From JAGVPT01 sp964439265 (lineage in GTDB: Bacteria > Bacteroidota > Ignavibacteria > UBA10030 > UBA8401), in assembly GCA_964439265.1 (NCBI GenBank), contig CAYTOA010000004.1, positions 1-64,000 on the forward strand: 64,000 nucleotides of DNA, in the 5' to 3' direction. The position numbers were made by a program, and so were the translations under genes. This document shows positions 1 to 9,351 of the stretch, in pieces. The stretch's first letter is position 1. Every line of letters begins with the position of its first letter. The notes beneath the pieces were generated by a model. It made no database searches. It saw only the letters and a program-made list of their open reading frames with translations, and was not told the DNA's origin.

Positions 1-324
1 GACTTCGGAATTAACGCGAACGTGCATTATGCTATTGCGATGGAAGGGATGGTAAAACCGTACGTCGGAGGTGGTCTTGGAATCAACTTCTTAAGCACCA
101 CGGGATCGGTTACTGGTCCTGCTTACGACCCGATCACCAATACCTTCTACACTAAAACTTACAGCTCCACAGCATCTTATACCCGGCTCGGCATCAACCT
201 TCTTGTGGGAGCGAATTATAAATTGAACGATAAGATGACCCTGTTGCTCGAACCGCGATATGTCATCGCAAGCGATTTCGACAATTTCCAGATTAAAGCA
301 GGCGTAACCTGGGCATTGAACTAA
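1..324 (+). CDS. Outer-membrane beta-barrel protein, C-terminal part
   Basis: The reading frame is open to the left edge, so this is the 3' end of a longer gene; an internal GTG at 22 is only a chance start. The visible 107 residues alternate hydrophobic and polar residues and are rich in Gly, Tyr and Asn, as in small 8-stranded outer-membrane barrels. It contains a PYVGGGLGINF strand and ends in a final strand (IKAGVTWALN) ending close to the stop, typical of barrels folded by BAM. It resembles the next gene in general style (PYWGAGINF there), so the two may be distant paralogues. The exact ligand or role cannot be told. Confidence 0.6.
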   Translation, partial: DFGINANVHYAIAMEGMVKPYVGGGLGINFLSTTGSVTGPAYDPITNTFYTKTYSSTASYTRLGINLLVGANYKLNDKMTLLLEPRYVIASDFDNFQIKAGVTWALN

Positions 325-351
325 ACATCAAATAATAAATTTATTTTAGAG

Positions 352-381
352 GGCCTTTCAGTTGTACGAAAGGCCTTTTTT
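352..381 (+). terminator. Intrinsic terminator after the first barrel gene
   Basis: An 8-bp perfect stem (GGCCTTTC with GAAAGGCC) and an 8-nt loop are followed directly by six T. It lies 27 nt after the stop codon and should end the transcript of the partial gene before the independent promoter of the next one. Confidence 0.9.
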
Positions 382-485
382 ATTTGCATGAAGTTATTCT
401 CCTCCATGAGCAATAGCGAATACTCATTTTGGACCCTCGAAAATTGAAATATTAAGTAATCGTTATTAATTTATTAAATAATTGC

Positions 486-516
486 TTGCTTCTTCAAAAC
501 CTCAAACCTATATTTG
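486..516 (+). promoter_or_regulatory. Bacteroidota-type promoter for the gene at 595
   Basis: TTG at 486-488, a 20-nt spacer, then TATATTTG at 509-516, which matches the Bacteroidota -7 box TAnnTTTG exactly. It lies between a terminator and a gene start, in the only gap long enough to hold a promoter, and would give a leader of roughly 70 nt. The same TTG-N20 arrangement recurs before several other isolated genes in this window. Confidence 0.65.
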
Positions 517-594
517 CAAAGTTCAAGAGGCTCCACCGATGGCTCATCGAACCATCAACAATTACATTTTCACAAACCTAATCGGAGGTAATGT

Positions 595-1248
595 ATGAAG
601 AAGGTCCTATTGGTAGTGTTAGCAATTGCCATGGTCTTCGGCCTTGCGGCAGCACAAGATGTGAACCCTGCAATCCATCAAGGCGCAAAGTCATTTAATT
701 TCACTTTCGGTGGTCTGGGTGCATTCGGAATAGGCGCTAACGGCCCTCTTGCTGGAATCAGCGGATCATATTTCTTGAGCAACGAAGCAGCCGTACGTGC
801 AGGGCTGCAGCTTGGAATAAAGAACACTTCCACACCTTCCAATTTGACAAGCGGCGGAACTGACGGAAGTACATCCGCAATGCAGGCCGGTATCGCAGCC
901 GATTATCTGATGTACATGAACGGAGGACGTGTTCGTCCATATTGGGGAGCCGGAATCAATTTTACCACCCAATCGAATGACGTTAAGCCGACGGACAAGG
1001 CTGGATTCGATGAGCAAAAGGGGGGAGCTCCTACAACGTTCGGTTTGGTCGGCATCGCCGGCGCGGAGTTCTTCATTTATTCGGAGATCAGTCTCTCCGC
1101 GGAATACCAGCTTAATATCATCAGCATGAGTTCATTTTCAGATCTCCAGACGACCGTTGGCGGCACGACGTTTACGTCAAAGGGCGGAAGCGCGACAAAC
1201 ATCCTCGGGTTTGGCGGCGGCTGGCTTACACTCCACATTTACATGTAA
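595..1248 (+). CDS. Small outer-membrane beta-barrel protein
   Basis: 217 residues. Residues 1-20 form a clear signal peptide (Lys-Lys, a hydrophobic core, then Ala-Ala-Ala-Gln). The rest is Gly-rich alternating beta sequence with strands such as RPYWGAGINF and a last strand LTLHIYM at the very C-terminus, the pattern of small barrels inserted by BAM (Omp_b-brl class). The ATG is preceded by GGAGG with a 6-nt spacer, which fixes the start. The gene is monocistronic, with its own promoter and a terminator right after it. Function is not inferable beyond an outer-membrane location. Confidence 0.75.
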   Translation: MKKVLLVVLAIAMVFGLAAAQDVNPAIHQGAKSFNFTFGGLGAFGIGANGPLAGISGSYFLSNEAAVRAGLQLGIKNTSTPSNLTSGGTDGSTSAMQAGIAADYLMYMNGGRVRPYWGAGINFTTQSNDVKPTDKAGFDEQKGGAPTTFGLVGIAGAEFFIYSEISLSAEYQLNIISMSSFSDLQTTVGGTTFTSKGGSATNILGFGGGWLTLHIYM

Positions 1249-1270
1249 GATTTTAAGATTGAACAGTTCA

Positions 1271-1304
1271 AAGGCGTCCGGCATGGTTGCAGGACGCCTT
1301 TTTT
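1271..1304 (+). terminator. Intrinsic terminator after the barrel gene
   Basis: A 9-bp perfect stem AAGGCGTCC/GGACGCCTT with a 12-nt loop runs into a T-rich tract. It sits 22 nt downstream of the stop codon and 30 nt before nadB. Confidence 0.9.
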
Positions 1305-1335
1305 ATTTTAATTTTTCTTCGTATCTTAGACCTAT

Positions 1336-2961
1336 ATGGAAATAAAGACGGACTTTCTTGTTCTCGGGAGCGGCATCGCCGGTTTGTTTTATGCGCTGAA
1401 GGTTGCAGAGCTTGGGTCAGTGGCGATCGTAACAAAAAAACAAAAGGCTGAATCCAACACGAACTATGCTCAAGGGGGAATTGCATCCGTCCTGTCATCG
1501 ACGGATTCGTTTGAGTCGCACATTGCCGATACGATGAACGCCGGCGCGCAGTTGTGTCATCGCGACGCCGTGGAGGTGCTGGTCAGGGAAGGGCCGGAAC
1601 GAGTCAAGGAATTAATGCAAATAGGGGTGGAATTTACACGGCATGGAAACCAACTCGATCTCGGAAAAGAAGGGGGCCATTCACAGCATCGGATCGCGCA
1701 CGCGGCTGATCTGACAGGAAAAGAAGTCGAACGCGCGCTCCTTGCAAAAGTTGCAGACCATCCGAATATCTCGATCTACGAAAATCATATCTCGATCGAC
1801 CTCATCACCGAGCACCATCTCTTCGAACACGCCAAGAAGCAACATTCCGATATTCATTGTTGGGGAGCATACGTACTCGACGTCGATAACAATGTTGTCA
1901 AGACATTCCTGGCGCCGGTGACAATGTTGTCGACGGGAGGAGCAGGACATGTATATCTGCATACGACGAACCCATCGATCGCAACCGGCGACGGCATCGC
2001 GATGTCTCTTCGTGCGGGAACACCTGTCGGAAACCTGGAGTTCATTCAATTTCATCCCACGGCGCTCTATAATTCCGGCTCTCCGGAGTTCATGATCACA
2101 GAAGCGATCCGCGGGTTTGGCGGAATCCTTCGCACGACATCGGGTGAGGATTTCATGCCGAAGTACGATAAACGCGGCTCTCTTGCTACCCGGGACATCG
2201 TCGCTCGGGCGATCGATACGGAACTTAAGAAAAGCGGTGCAGAATACGTGTACCTGGACGTCACGCATCTCGATGCGGAGGCTGTCAAAAGTCATTTCCC
2301 GAATATCTATAGGCGGTGTCTTGAATTCAAGTTGGACATCACAACGGAACTTGTTCCTGTCGTTCCTGCTGCACACTACGTTTGCGGCGGAGTTGTGACC
2401 GACCTTAATGGACGGACGTCGATTTCCGGCCTCTATGCATGCGGCGAAGTGAGCATGACGGGCGTCCATGGCGCCAACCGCCTTGCAAGCAATTCATTGC
2501 TGGAGGCGATCGTCTATTCGCACAGAGCCGCTGAAGACATAAAGCAGCGCCGTTTTCCAAAAGAAGCTATACCGGATATTCCTAGATGGGACGACTCGGG
2601 AACGATCAACGGCGAAGAATGGATCGTCATTTCCCATGACCGCCGCGAGATTCAACAGGTCATGTGGGATTACGTCGGGATCGTCCGTTCTACGGCACGG
2701 CTTGAACGCGCCCAACGGAGAATTCAGCTGATCCTCAAAGAGGTCACAGACTTCTACAAACGGACGAAGGTAACGGAGGGCCTGATTGAATTGAGAAACC
2801 TGGCTTGCGTTGCAGACATCATCATTCGCTCGGCGCTCATGCGTCACGAGAGCCGCGGATTACACTTTACGACCGACTATCCAAAGCTCGACGATGCGAA
2901 CTGTCTCGTCGACACAATCATCACATCGGACATCATCAATGAAAAAACAGCGACTCGATAA
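1336..2961 (+). CDS. nadB: L-aspartate oxidase
   Basis: First step of de novo NAD synthesis: FAD-dependent oxidation of L-aspartate to iminoaspartate, which NadA condenses to quinolinate. The 541-residue length is normal. The N-terminal Rossmann signature GSGIAG (residues 11-16) and the NYAQGGIA flavin loop (43-50) are present, as are the FHPTAL and HYVCGG catalytic/substrate segments of the succinate dehydrogenase/NadB superfamily. The long helical C-terminal domain separates NadB from fumarate reductase flavoproteins, which carry other extensions. Its 3' end overlaps purF by 23 nt, so the two are translated from one transcript. nadA and nadC are not in the window. Confidence 0.93.
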   Translation: MEIKTDFLVLGSGIAGLFYALKVAELGSVAIVTKKQKAESNTNYAQGGIASVLSSTDSFESHIADTMNAGAQLCHRDAVEVLVREGPERVKELMQIGVEFTRHGNQLDLGKEGGHSQHRIAHAADLTGKEVERALLAKVADHPNISIYENHISIDLITEHHLFEHAKKQHSDIHCWGAYVLDVDNNVVKTFLAPVTMLSTGGAGHVYLHTTNPSIATGDGIAMSLRAGTPVGNLEFIQFHPTALYNSGSPEFMITEAIRGFGGILRTTSGEDFMPKYDKRGSLATRDIVARAIDTELKKSGAEYVYLDVTHLDAEAVKSHFPNIYRRCLEFKLDITTELVPVVPAAHYVCGGVVTDLNGRTSISGLYACGEVSMTGVHGANRLASNSLLEAIVYSHRAAEDIKQRRFPKEAIPDIPRWDDSGTINGEEWIVISHDRREIQQVMWDYVGIVRSTARLERAQRRIQLILKEVTDFYKRTKVTEGLIELRNLACVADIIIRSALMRHESRGLHFTTDYPKLDDANCLVDTIITSDIINEKTATR

Positions 2962-4435
2962 TGACAAACCGCGCTGCGCCTGCGGCATCTTCGGTATCTA
3001 CGGGCATCCTCAGGCTTCATTGCTTACGTACTACGGCCTCCACTCACTGCAGCATAGAGGACAAGAGGCGAGCGGCATCGTCACAAGTGACTATGACGCT
3101 AAAAAGCAGAGACATCACTTTAACGTCGTCAAAGGGATGGGGCTCGTTACAGACGTATTCAAGGATTACAGAGTCGTACAGGATCAGCTCAAGGGAGTCT
3201 CAGCGATTGGGCATAATCGCTATTCCACGGCAGGATCTGCGAACAATCGATTTAACATTCAGCCCTTCACCGTCAACTATCGGAATGGAAACCTGGCGCT
3301 CGCGCATAACGGGAACCTGACAAACTTTCACGCTCTTCGTGCAGAACTGCAGGAAGAAGGGACGATCTTTCAGACAACGTCCGACAGCGAGATCGTCCTT
3401 CATCTTATCGCAAGGAGCAAGCAAAAACAGCAGATCGACCAGATCCAGGAGGCACTGGAAAGGATAGAGGGAGCATTTTCTCTTTTGATTCTCACCGACA
3501 CCTCTCTCATTGTCACAAGGGATGTGTACGGTTTCCGTCCCCTCGCGCTGGGATTAAAAGACGACCGCTTCGTCGTGGCATCCGAAACTTGCGCGTTCGA
3601 CATGATCGACGCCAACTATGTCCGCGACGTGGCACCGGGCGAAATCCTGGTGATCGACGACAACGGAACGAAAGCGAGAAAATTACACTCGCGCTGGCTG
3701 CCAAAGAAGAATGCGAAGCCCCATCATTGTATCTTTGAATTCATTTACTTCTCGCGGCCGGACAGTCAGATCTTCGGCGAAAGCGTCGACAAAGTGAGGC
3801 GAAAACTTGGCAAGGCGTTGGCCCAGGAAGCTCCCATTGCTCCCGATAAAGATGAGAAGAAGACGATCGTTATCAGCGTGCCCGATTCGAGCAACACCGC
3901 AACTCTCGGATTTGTTTCCGAGAGCAACAAGCAGGGGATTCCTACAAAGCTGGAGATCGGACTGATCCGAAACCATTACGTCGGCAGGACATTTATCCAG
4001 CCTGAGCAAGGGGAGCGAGAGATGAAGGTCAGAACAAAATACAACACCGTGAAGGGCGTGCTGAAGGGGAAGAAAGTGGTGCTTGTTGACGATTCGATAG
4101 TGAGAGGAACGACATCAAAACAACTCGTTAAGTTGTTGAAAGAAGCGGAGCCTAAGGAGATCCATTTCAGGATTACTTCTCCGCCTATCATCAGCCCATG
4201 TTACTGGGGAATGGATTTCCCGCGCAAAGAGGAGCTCATCGCAGTGCGGTGTAACGGCGATGTCGAGACAATACGACGCGAGCTGGATGTCGACAGCATC
4301 CACTACTTGTCCCTGGAAAAGATGCTGGAAGTGGTTCCTCAAACAGGAGGCAAGAATTACTGCACTGCATGTTTCGGCGGAAAATATCCGACTGATGTTG
4401 AGTCAACAACGGATAAAAATGGCCTAGAATCATAG
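2939..4435 (+). CDS. purF: Amidophosphoribosyltransferase
   Basis: Commits PRPP to purine synthesis, using glutamine to make 5-phosphoribosylamine. I place the start at ATG 2939, inside nadB; this gives 498 residues and a 14-residue propeptide before CGIFGIYG, whose Cys15 is the expected N-terminal nucleophile after self-cleavage. A glutaminase domain (YYGLHSLQHRGQE) is followed by a phosphoribosyltransferase domain with the PRPP loop VVLVDDSIVRGTTS. Cysteines in HHCIFEF, SPCYWGMD and YCTACFGGKYPT correspond to the [4Fe-4S] ligands of the Bacillus-type enzyme, so this is the oxygen-sensitive iron-sulfur form. The next gene starts 2 nt after the stop. Confidence 0.94.
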   Translation: MKKQRLDNDKPRCACGIFGIYGHPQASLLTYYGLHSLQHRGQEASGIVTSDYDAKKQRHHFNVVKGMGLVTDVFKDYRVVQDQLKGVSAIGHNRYSTAGSANNRFNIQPFTVNYRNGNLALAHNGNLTNFHALRAELQEEGTIFQTTSDSEIVLHLIARSKQKQQIDQIQEALERIEGAFSLLILTDTSLIVTRDVYGFRPLALGLKDDRFVVASETCAFDMIDANYVRDVAPGEILVIDDNGTKARKLHSRWLPKKNAKPHHCIFEFIYFSRPDSQIFGESVDKVRRKLGKALAQEAPIAPDKDEKKTIVISVPDSSNTATLGFVSESNKQGIPTKLEIGLIRNHYVGRTFIQPEQGEREMKVRTKYNTVKGVLKGKKVVLVDDSIVRGTTSKQLVKLLKEAEPKEIHFRITSPPIISPCYWGMDFPRKEELIAVRCNGDVETIRRELDVDSIHYLSLEKMLEVVPQTGGKNYCTACFGGKYPTDVESTTDKNGLES

Positions 4436-4437
4436 GT

Positions 4438-7400
4438 ATGGGTGATTCTTTTTTAAAAAGCGTTCGCTCGTGCCTCGCCATCGCTTTTGGTACGGTTTTC
4501 TTTAATTGTCTACTCCAGTCTCAAAGCTTTGTCCCCAACGAACTCATCGTCAAATTCAGAACAAACGCGCCCGAATCGGTTCTCAACCAAATATTCCTAG
4601 AAAAAGACTTTTCGGCCGTTACATCCACGAACTCTTCTCAGTCAGTGCGAAGAGTCTCCGGGTTTAGTGCTCCCAAGAGGAGTTCGCCTGCCGCTGTCAA
4701 TCAGTCCATTGCTAAGATACCTTCTCTCAATACAGCCCATATAGCGCGCGTTATGTTTGCGGATGCACAATCGTCCGACAAGGCATTGTCGGAGTTACAG
4801 CAAAGCCCATTCGTTGAATATGTCCAGCGGAACTACGTCTACAAAATTGATCAGTTACCGAACGATTCGGCGGTTTCAAGTCAATGGAGTCTTGATAAGA
4901 TCGGAATGTTCGAATTATGGGCCGGCGGCTTCTTCGATCAACCCCTGACTCAGGTTATCGTCGGGGTTCTCGATACAGGAGTCGATTATCTTCATCCCGA
5001 TATTGCTTCGAGAATTTATATCAACCCGGGCGAAACCGGGGGCGCGAAGCGCACGAATGGGATTGATGATGACGATAACGGGTATATCGACGATTGGCAT
5101 GGTTACAATTTTGTCACTGTACAAAACCCTGACAGCGGTGATTGGTCGGGCAGGAACAACGATCCGATGGATCGCAATGGGCATGGGACGGCGGTGGCAG
5201 GGATCATCGGAGCACAGGTGAATAATAGGATTGGAATCGCGGGCATTTCTCCAATCGCTCAGATCGTTCCGCTGCGTGCTTTCGACGCAGACGGCAACGG
5301 CACAGATGCAGACATTTCTGCGGCTATCCTCTATGCCGCAGACAATGGCGTTCAGGTTTTGAATATGAGTTTCGGAGACGTCATCATGTCGCCGTTACTG
5401 AGGGATGTCATTCATTATGCCTACGAGAAAAATGTTGTGATGGTGGCTTCAAGCGGCAATGATGGAACAAGTTATCCTCACTATCCTTCTGATTTTGGTG
5501 AGGTTATTTCCGTCGGTTCGAGTTCACAAGACAACACGCGTTCATTCTTCTCATCATATGGTCCGTCGCTGGCACTGGTCGCACCAGGGGAGTCCATTCC
5601 AACGCTCAGTCTAGGAGGAGGATATCAATCCTCATTTACCGGGACTTCTGCGGCGGCTCCGCACGTTTCAGGAGTGGCGTCGCTTCTAGTCAGCCTTGCG
5701 CAGATGAAATCAGGCGGAGCCTCCGGATCACCCATTTTGACACCCGATGAAGTCCGCGAGAATCTGCTTGCGAGTTGCATCGACCTCGGAGACAAGGGGT
5801 GGGATAACTATTACGGAGCAGGGATGCTCAACGCAAGAGTTCTCTTGTCGTTACCCCAGCGGAATGTCGTCCATATCACGTCACCGCAAATTGACGCCCA
5901 GCTTAGCAGTGCTCTCATCCCGATCGTTGGTTCCGCAACCACGGATCAGATTGATTCGGTGAACATGTACTACGGCGCGGGTGATTCTCCCGCTTCCTGG
6001 AGCGAAATTGCGAGCTATGGAAATCGAAACTTTATCAATGATACACTTGTGGTATGGGACATTTCTTCACTACCTGAAGGAATTTATGCTCTGCGTTTAC
6101 AAGTAAAAAATATCCAATCCGGAGACGTTGAAAGCAGGGTTCGTGTTCTTATCACTAGGTCCGCTCCTGCCGTATTGGGTTTCACTTTCGAGGATTCCGT
6201 CATCATTCAACAGCAGGAGGGAGCGCTTGCCACGCTTCAGGTCAACAAGCCGTGTTCTTCTGCTTTCTGGTACCGAGTCCATTCCCCGCAGGGGTCGTTC
6301 AAACCATTAGCCTCCTCCGGAATTGAGCTCGACCATGCGTTTCTTCTGTCCGCTCAAGATTTTCAAGCGGGAGCATCATATGATTATTATTTCGAGGCGA
6401 CGGACCAGAGCGCAAGATCGGTTCGTTACCCGACTGTCGCCTCAAATGGACTCGGCTACTTTACATTTACCTTCCCGGCTGAAAATATTTCTACCACGGG
6501 TTTCACCCAGTTGCCCGCTACGTTGCCATCAGGGTATGTATTAAACCAGAACGCTGCCATAGACGGAAAACCGATTGTGATCTTGAACCAGTACGACGCA
6601 GCCGGCAGTTTCGGTAAACTTATGGCGTTCCAGTACGTCAATCGAATATTTGCTCCGCTTGATTCCACCCAGCGTCAATGGGTGCCGCACGACTTGAAAG
6701 ATGTGTACAACGACGGAAGACTCTCTACCTTAGTTCAGGACCAGGGCGTGACAGAACTGTTTACGTCGGATGCGTCGGGCAATTCAATCTTTGCGAACAA
6801 AACGTTCGTCGATTCTGCCGACGTGTGGGGAAGCCAGCTCTACGATTTCGACGGCGATGGAAAGCTGGACCTTATTGCGCGCACAAGTACACACTACCTC
6901 GTGTTTAAGAACATGGGAGAAAACAAATTTCAATTAATGGCCCAGCTTGCGGATTCAACGCCGCCGCTCCCGGGAGACGCAACGAATCAATTTGGTCCGC
7001 CGCGAAGCCTGGTCGGCGATTTTTCCGGAACGGGAAATGCAGAGATCCTTTTTGCGGATTATGACGGAGACATGGTGATGTATCGCCAGGTGAACAAGCA
7101 AACAGCACCGTTTCAGTTCGACCTTGTCTGGACCGACACAACGGATCTGCTTGAGACCAGCGACTATATTGCCGCTGGAGATTTCAACGGAGACGGTCGT
7201 CTCGATTTTGCTGTCGTGGGTCATTCAAACCTCGAGCTCAATGCAGACCGTGAATACGATCCGCCGACGTGGACCGTTCGCATTTTCACACATCGGACGA
7301 CGGATTCCCCAAACTCCTTCACTAACATTTGGGAGAAAATATTTTACGGCGTAAATACCGGATTCTCGCACGACAACGGAGTCTCGTCGGGGAGGATTTT

Positions 7401-8781
7401 CGAAACATCAAACGATCAGTTGTTTCTCAGTTTGAATCCCTACCTTTACGTCATTGACTTTGATGCCCCAACGCAGGCATTTCATCCGGTGTGGGTACAT
7501 TCTTCGGCATCGAATTCGGTCCTCGTTTCCGATTTCAACGCTAACGGTATCCCGGAAATTGGCTTCAATACGGATGGGATGATACGATTCTTTGAACGGA
7601 CATCAACATCTTCCAAACCGCAGGCACCATGGGGGCTATCAGCCATCCCGCTCTCGGCTCGCGCTGTCGAAGTCTTGTGGAATTCTGCATCCCCATCAGC
7701 AACACATAAAGTATACAGGGATACGACAGCTCAACCCAGGAATTCCATCGCAAGCGTTGCCGGCACGAGCTACCTCGACACGGCGGTGGTATCAGGGAAG
7801 ACGTATTGGTACGCCGTGTCCGTTGTTAATCCAACGGAGAGCGACCGCTCGGCTTCCGTGTCGACGATGCCTCACGACCCGGCGATGGTCGACTCGGTTG
7901 CCCAGCAGACTGCGACTCAGGTCTTGTTGCGGCTCTCAGTTCCTGTCGATCAGAACAAATTGTCTCGAGCCGTCATTTGTTTGGACGATACGTTGAAGCC
8001 GTCGTCGATTGGCATTCATAATCCTTCGGAGCTCTTGCTCACGTTTCCTCAGCCGATCTCAAAAGACACGCACTATGTGCGAATCAAGATTCTCTTCGAC
8101 ATGTACGGAATGGAAGCAGATACGCTGCGGCAGACTCCGTTCTTCGCTCCAATGCAGCAATCGCATACATTCTATCTTGAAAAAGCGGCGTTTGTTTCTC
8201 AGTCACTCTTGTCGATTGATTTCAACGATACGCTTTCGACATCTGCGCTTGACGTTGCGAATTATCATTTCTTCAACGCGGTAAGAAGCTTTGCGCTGAA
8301 AGACGTGAAGCTCGATACGATCTCTCGGTCAAGAGTGTATCTTTCTCTCCATGATAACGAGCATCTTACGCCTATCGGATACAGGATGGACCTAACCGCG
8401 AGCGAGAACATTCAGAATTTGAGAGGCGAACCCCTGAACGACGGAAAGGGACAGACCGTTTCCCTTGTCATTGATATAAATAATCTCGATAATATTGTTG
8501 TCTTTCCCGATCCGTTGAAATATTCCAGTGCCGACGCAAGCCGTAACCATCTAACGTTTGCAAACCTCCCCCAGTACTGCCGTATCGATATCTTTGGAAT
8601 GAACGGGGTCAAGGTTGCATCGATTGAAGGGGATACCCGGGCTACGGGTCTGGAATGGAATTTGAACGATCTGCATGGAAGGGCCGTCGGCTCGGGTGTT
8701 TATATTTACCTCGCGACACAATTGGACGGGAACAACAGTGAAGTACGGACGAAACTCGGAAAATTCGCCGTCATTCGGTAA
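4438..8781 (+). CDS. Large secreted subtilisin-like protease with T9SS sorting domain
   Basis: 1447 residues. An N-terminal hydrophobic signal segment (about 8-30) and an inhibitor-like propeptide (about 31-140) precede an S8 domain with the complete triad: Asp179 (VLDTGVD), His249 (NGHGTAVAG) and Ser404 (GTSAAAPHVSG). Downstream come Ig-like modules, several FG-GAP/VCBS-like calcium motifs (DFDGDGKLDL, DFNGDGRLDF) and a fibronectin-like module. The last ~85 residues have the layout of a T9SS type A C-terminal sorting domain, ending with GSGVYIYLA and KFAVIR. The protein is therefore likely exported by Sec, moved across the outer membrane by T9SS and displayed or released. It is packed between purF and pgsA, an odd place for a secreted protease. 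Substrate unknown. Confidence 0.9.
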   Translation: MGDSFLKSVRSCLAIAFGTVFFNCLLQSQSFVPNELIVKFRTNAPESVLNQIFLEKDFSAVTSTNSSQSVRRVSGFSAPKRSSPAAVNQSIAKIPSLNTAHIARVMFADAQSSDKALSELQQSPFVEYVQRNYVYKIDQLPNDSAVSSQWSLDKIGMFELWAGGFFDQPLTQVIVGVLDTGVDYLHPDIASRIYINPGETGGAKRTNGIDDDDNGYIDDWHGYNFVTVQNPDSGDWSGRNNDPMDRNGHGTAVAGIIGAQVNNRIGIAGISPIAQIVPLRAFDADGNGTDADISAAILYAADNGVQVLNMSFGDVIMSPLLRDVIHYAYEKNVVMVASSGNDGTSYPHYPSDFGEVISVGSSSQDNTRSFFSSYGPSLALVAPGESIPTLSLGGGYQSSFTGTSAAAPHVSGVASLLVSLAQMKSGGASGSPILTPDEVRENLLASCIDLGDKGWDNYYGAGMLNARVLLSLPQRNVVHITSPQIDAQLSSALIPIVGSATTDQIDSVNMYYGAGDSPASWSEIASYGNRNFINDTLVVWDISSLPEGIYALRLQVKNIQSGDVESRVRVLITRSAPAVLGFTFEDSVIIQQQEGALATLQVNKPCSSAFWYRVHSPQGSFKPLASSGIELDHAFLLSAQDFQAGASYDYYFEATDQSARSVRYPTVASNGLGYFTFTFPAENISTTGFTQLPATLPSGYVLNQNAAIDGKPIVILNQYDAAGSFGKLMAFQYVNRIFAPLDSTQRQWVPHDLKDVYNDGRLSTLVQDQGVTELFTSDASGNSIFANKTFVDSADVWGSQLYDFDGDGKLDLIARTSTHYLVFKNMGENKFQLMAQLADSTPPLPGDATNQFGPPRSLVGDFSGTGNAEILFADYDGDMVMYRQVNKQTAPFQFDLVWTDTTDLLETSDYIAAGDFNGDGRLDFAVVGHSNLELNADREYDPPTWTVRIFTHRTTDSPNSFTNIWEKIFYGVNTGFSHDNGVSSGRIFETSNDQLFLSLNPYLYVIDFDAPTQAFHPVWVHSSASNSVLVSDFNANGIPEIGFNTDGMIRFFERTSTSSKPQAPWGLSAIPLSARAVEVLWNSASPSATHKVYRDTTAQPRNSIASVAGTSYLDTAVVSGKTYWYAVSVVNPTESDRSASVSTMPHDPAMVDSVAQQTATQVLLRLSVPVDQNKLSRAVICLDDTLKPSSIGIHNPSELLLTFPQPISKDTHYVRIKILFDMYGMEADTLRQTPFFAPMQQSHTFYLEKAAFVSQSLLSIDFNDTLSTSALDVANYHFFNAVRSFALKDVKLDTISRSRVYLSLHDNEHLTPIGYRMDLTASENIQNLRGEPLNDGKGQTVSLVIDINNLDNIVVFPDPLKYSSADASRNHLTFANLPQYCRIDIFGMNGVKVASIEGDTRATGLEWNLNDLHGRAVGSGVYIYLATQLDGNNSEVRTKLGKFAVIR

Positions 8782-8784
8782 ACG

Positions 8785-9351
8785 ATGAAGGAAAATCCCT
8801 GGACAATATCGAACGTACTGAGTGCAAGCCGTATCCTTCTAATGGCGCCGGTAGTATATTTTTTTCTCGCGCCGGTCGAACACAATAGGGAGTATGCGGT
8901 ACTCTTTACGCTATTGGCCGTGACCACGGATGCTCTGGACGGCTACTTTGCACGACTCTTTCATGAGGAATCTGAATTAGGCAAGGTCATCGATCCGCTC
9001 GCCGATAAGATCGGCGTCGGCATCGTTGTTGTTTTGCTTCTCATTTTTGGCGATATTTCCTTATGGTTTGCGATTCTGGTGCTCGGCAGGGATATCGCCA
9101 TCTTCCTCGGCGGATTATACATAAGGAAACGGACTGGGCTCATTCTTCCCTCGAATATGGCCGGAAAAATTGCGGTCTGCTTTGTCGCCCTAACACTGGT
9201 GCTTTCCATGCTTCATTACCAGATGTTTTCGATGGCAAGAACTTTTTCGTTATACGCCAGCACCGCGCTGCTGGTTTTTTCATTCATCGTGTACGCTAAC
9301 CGATTCAGAAACGTCTTATCACCGTCAGAGAAGAGCACAATTCAATCATGA
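8785..9351 (+). CDS. pgsA: CDP-alcohol phosphatidyltransferase, probably phosphatidylglycerophosphate synthase
   Basis: An inner-membrane enzyme that transfers a phosphatidyl group from CDP-diacylglycerol to an alcohol, most likely glycerol-3-phosphate. The 188-residue length suits PgsA. The full family motif is present: D49-x2-D52-G53-x2-A56-R57-x8-G66-x3-D70-x3-D74, with four to five hydrophobic segments around it. The substrate assignment rests on size and family; phosphatidylserine or cardiolipin synthases of the same family cannot be excluded. The start lies 3 nt after the protease stop, and the end overlaps ftsY by ATGA. Confidence 0.85.
   Translation: MKENPWTISNVLSASRILLMAPVVYFFLAPVEHNREYAVLFTLLAVTTDALDGYFARLFHEESELGKVIDPLADKIGVGIVVVLLLIFGDISLWFAILVLGRDIAIFLGGLYIRKRTGLILPSNMAGKIAVCFVALTLVLSMLHYQMFSMARTFSLYASTALLVFSFIVYANRFRNVLSPSEKSTIQS

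Noticed and set aside
1681..2469. 262-residue minus-strand frame inside nadB
   Set aside because: Antisense to conserved NadB sequence, Arg/Asp/Cys-rich and without motifs.
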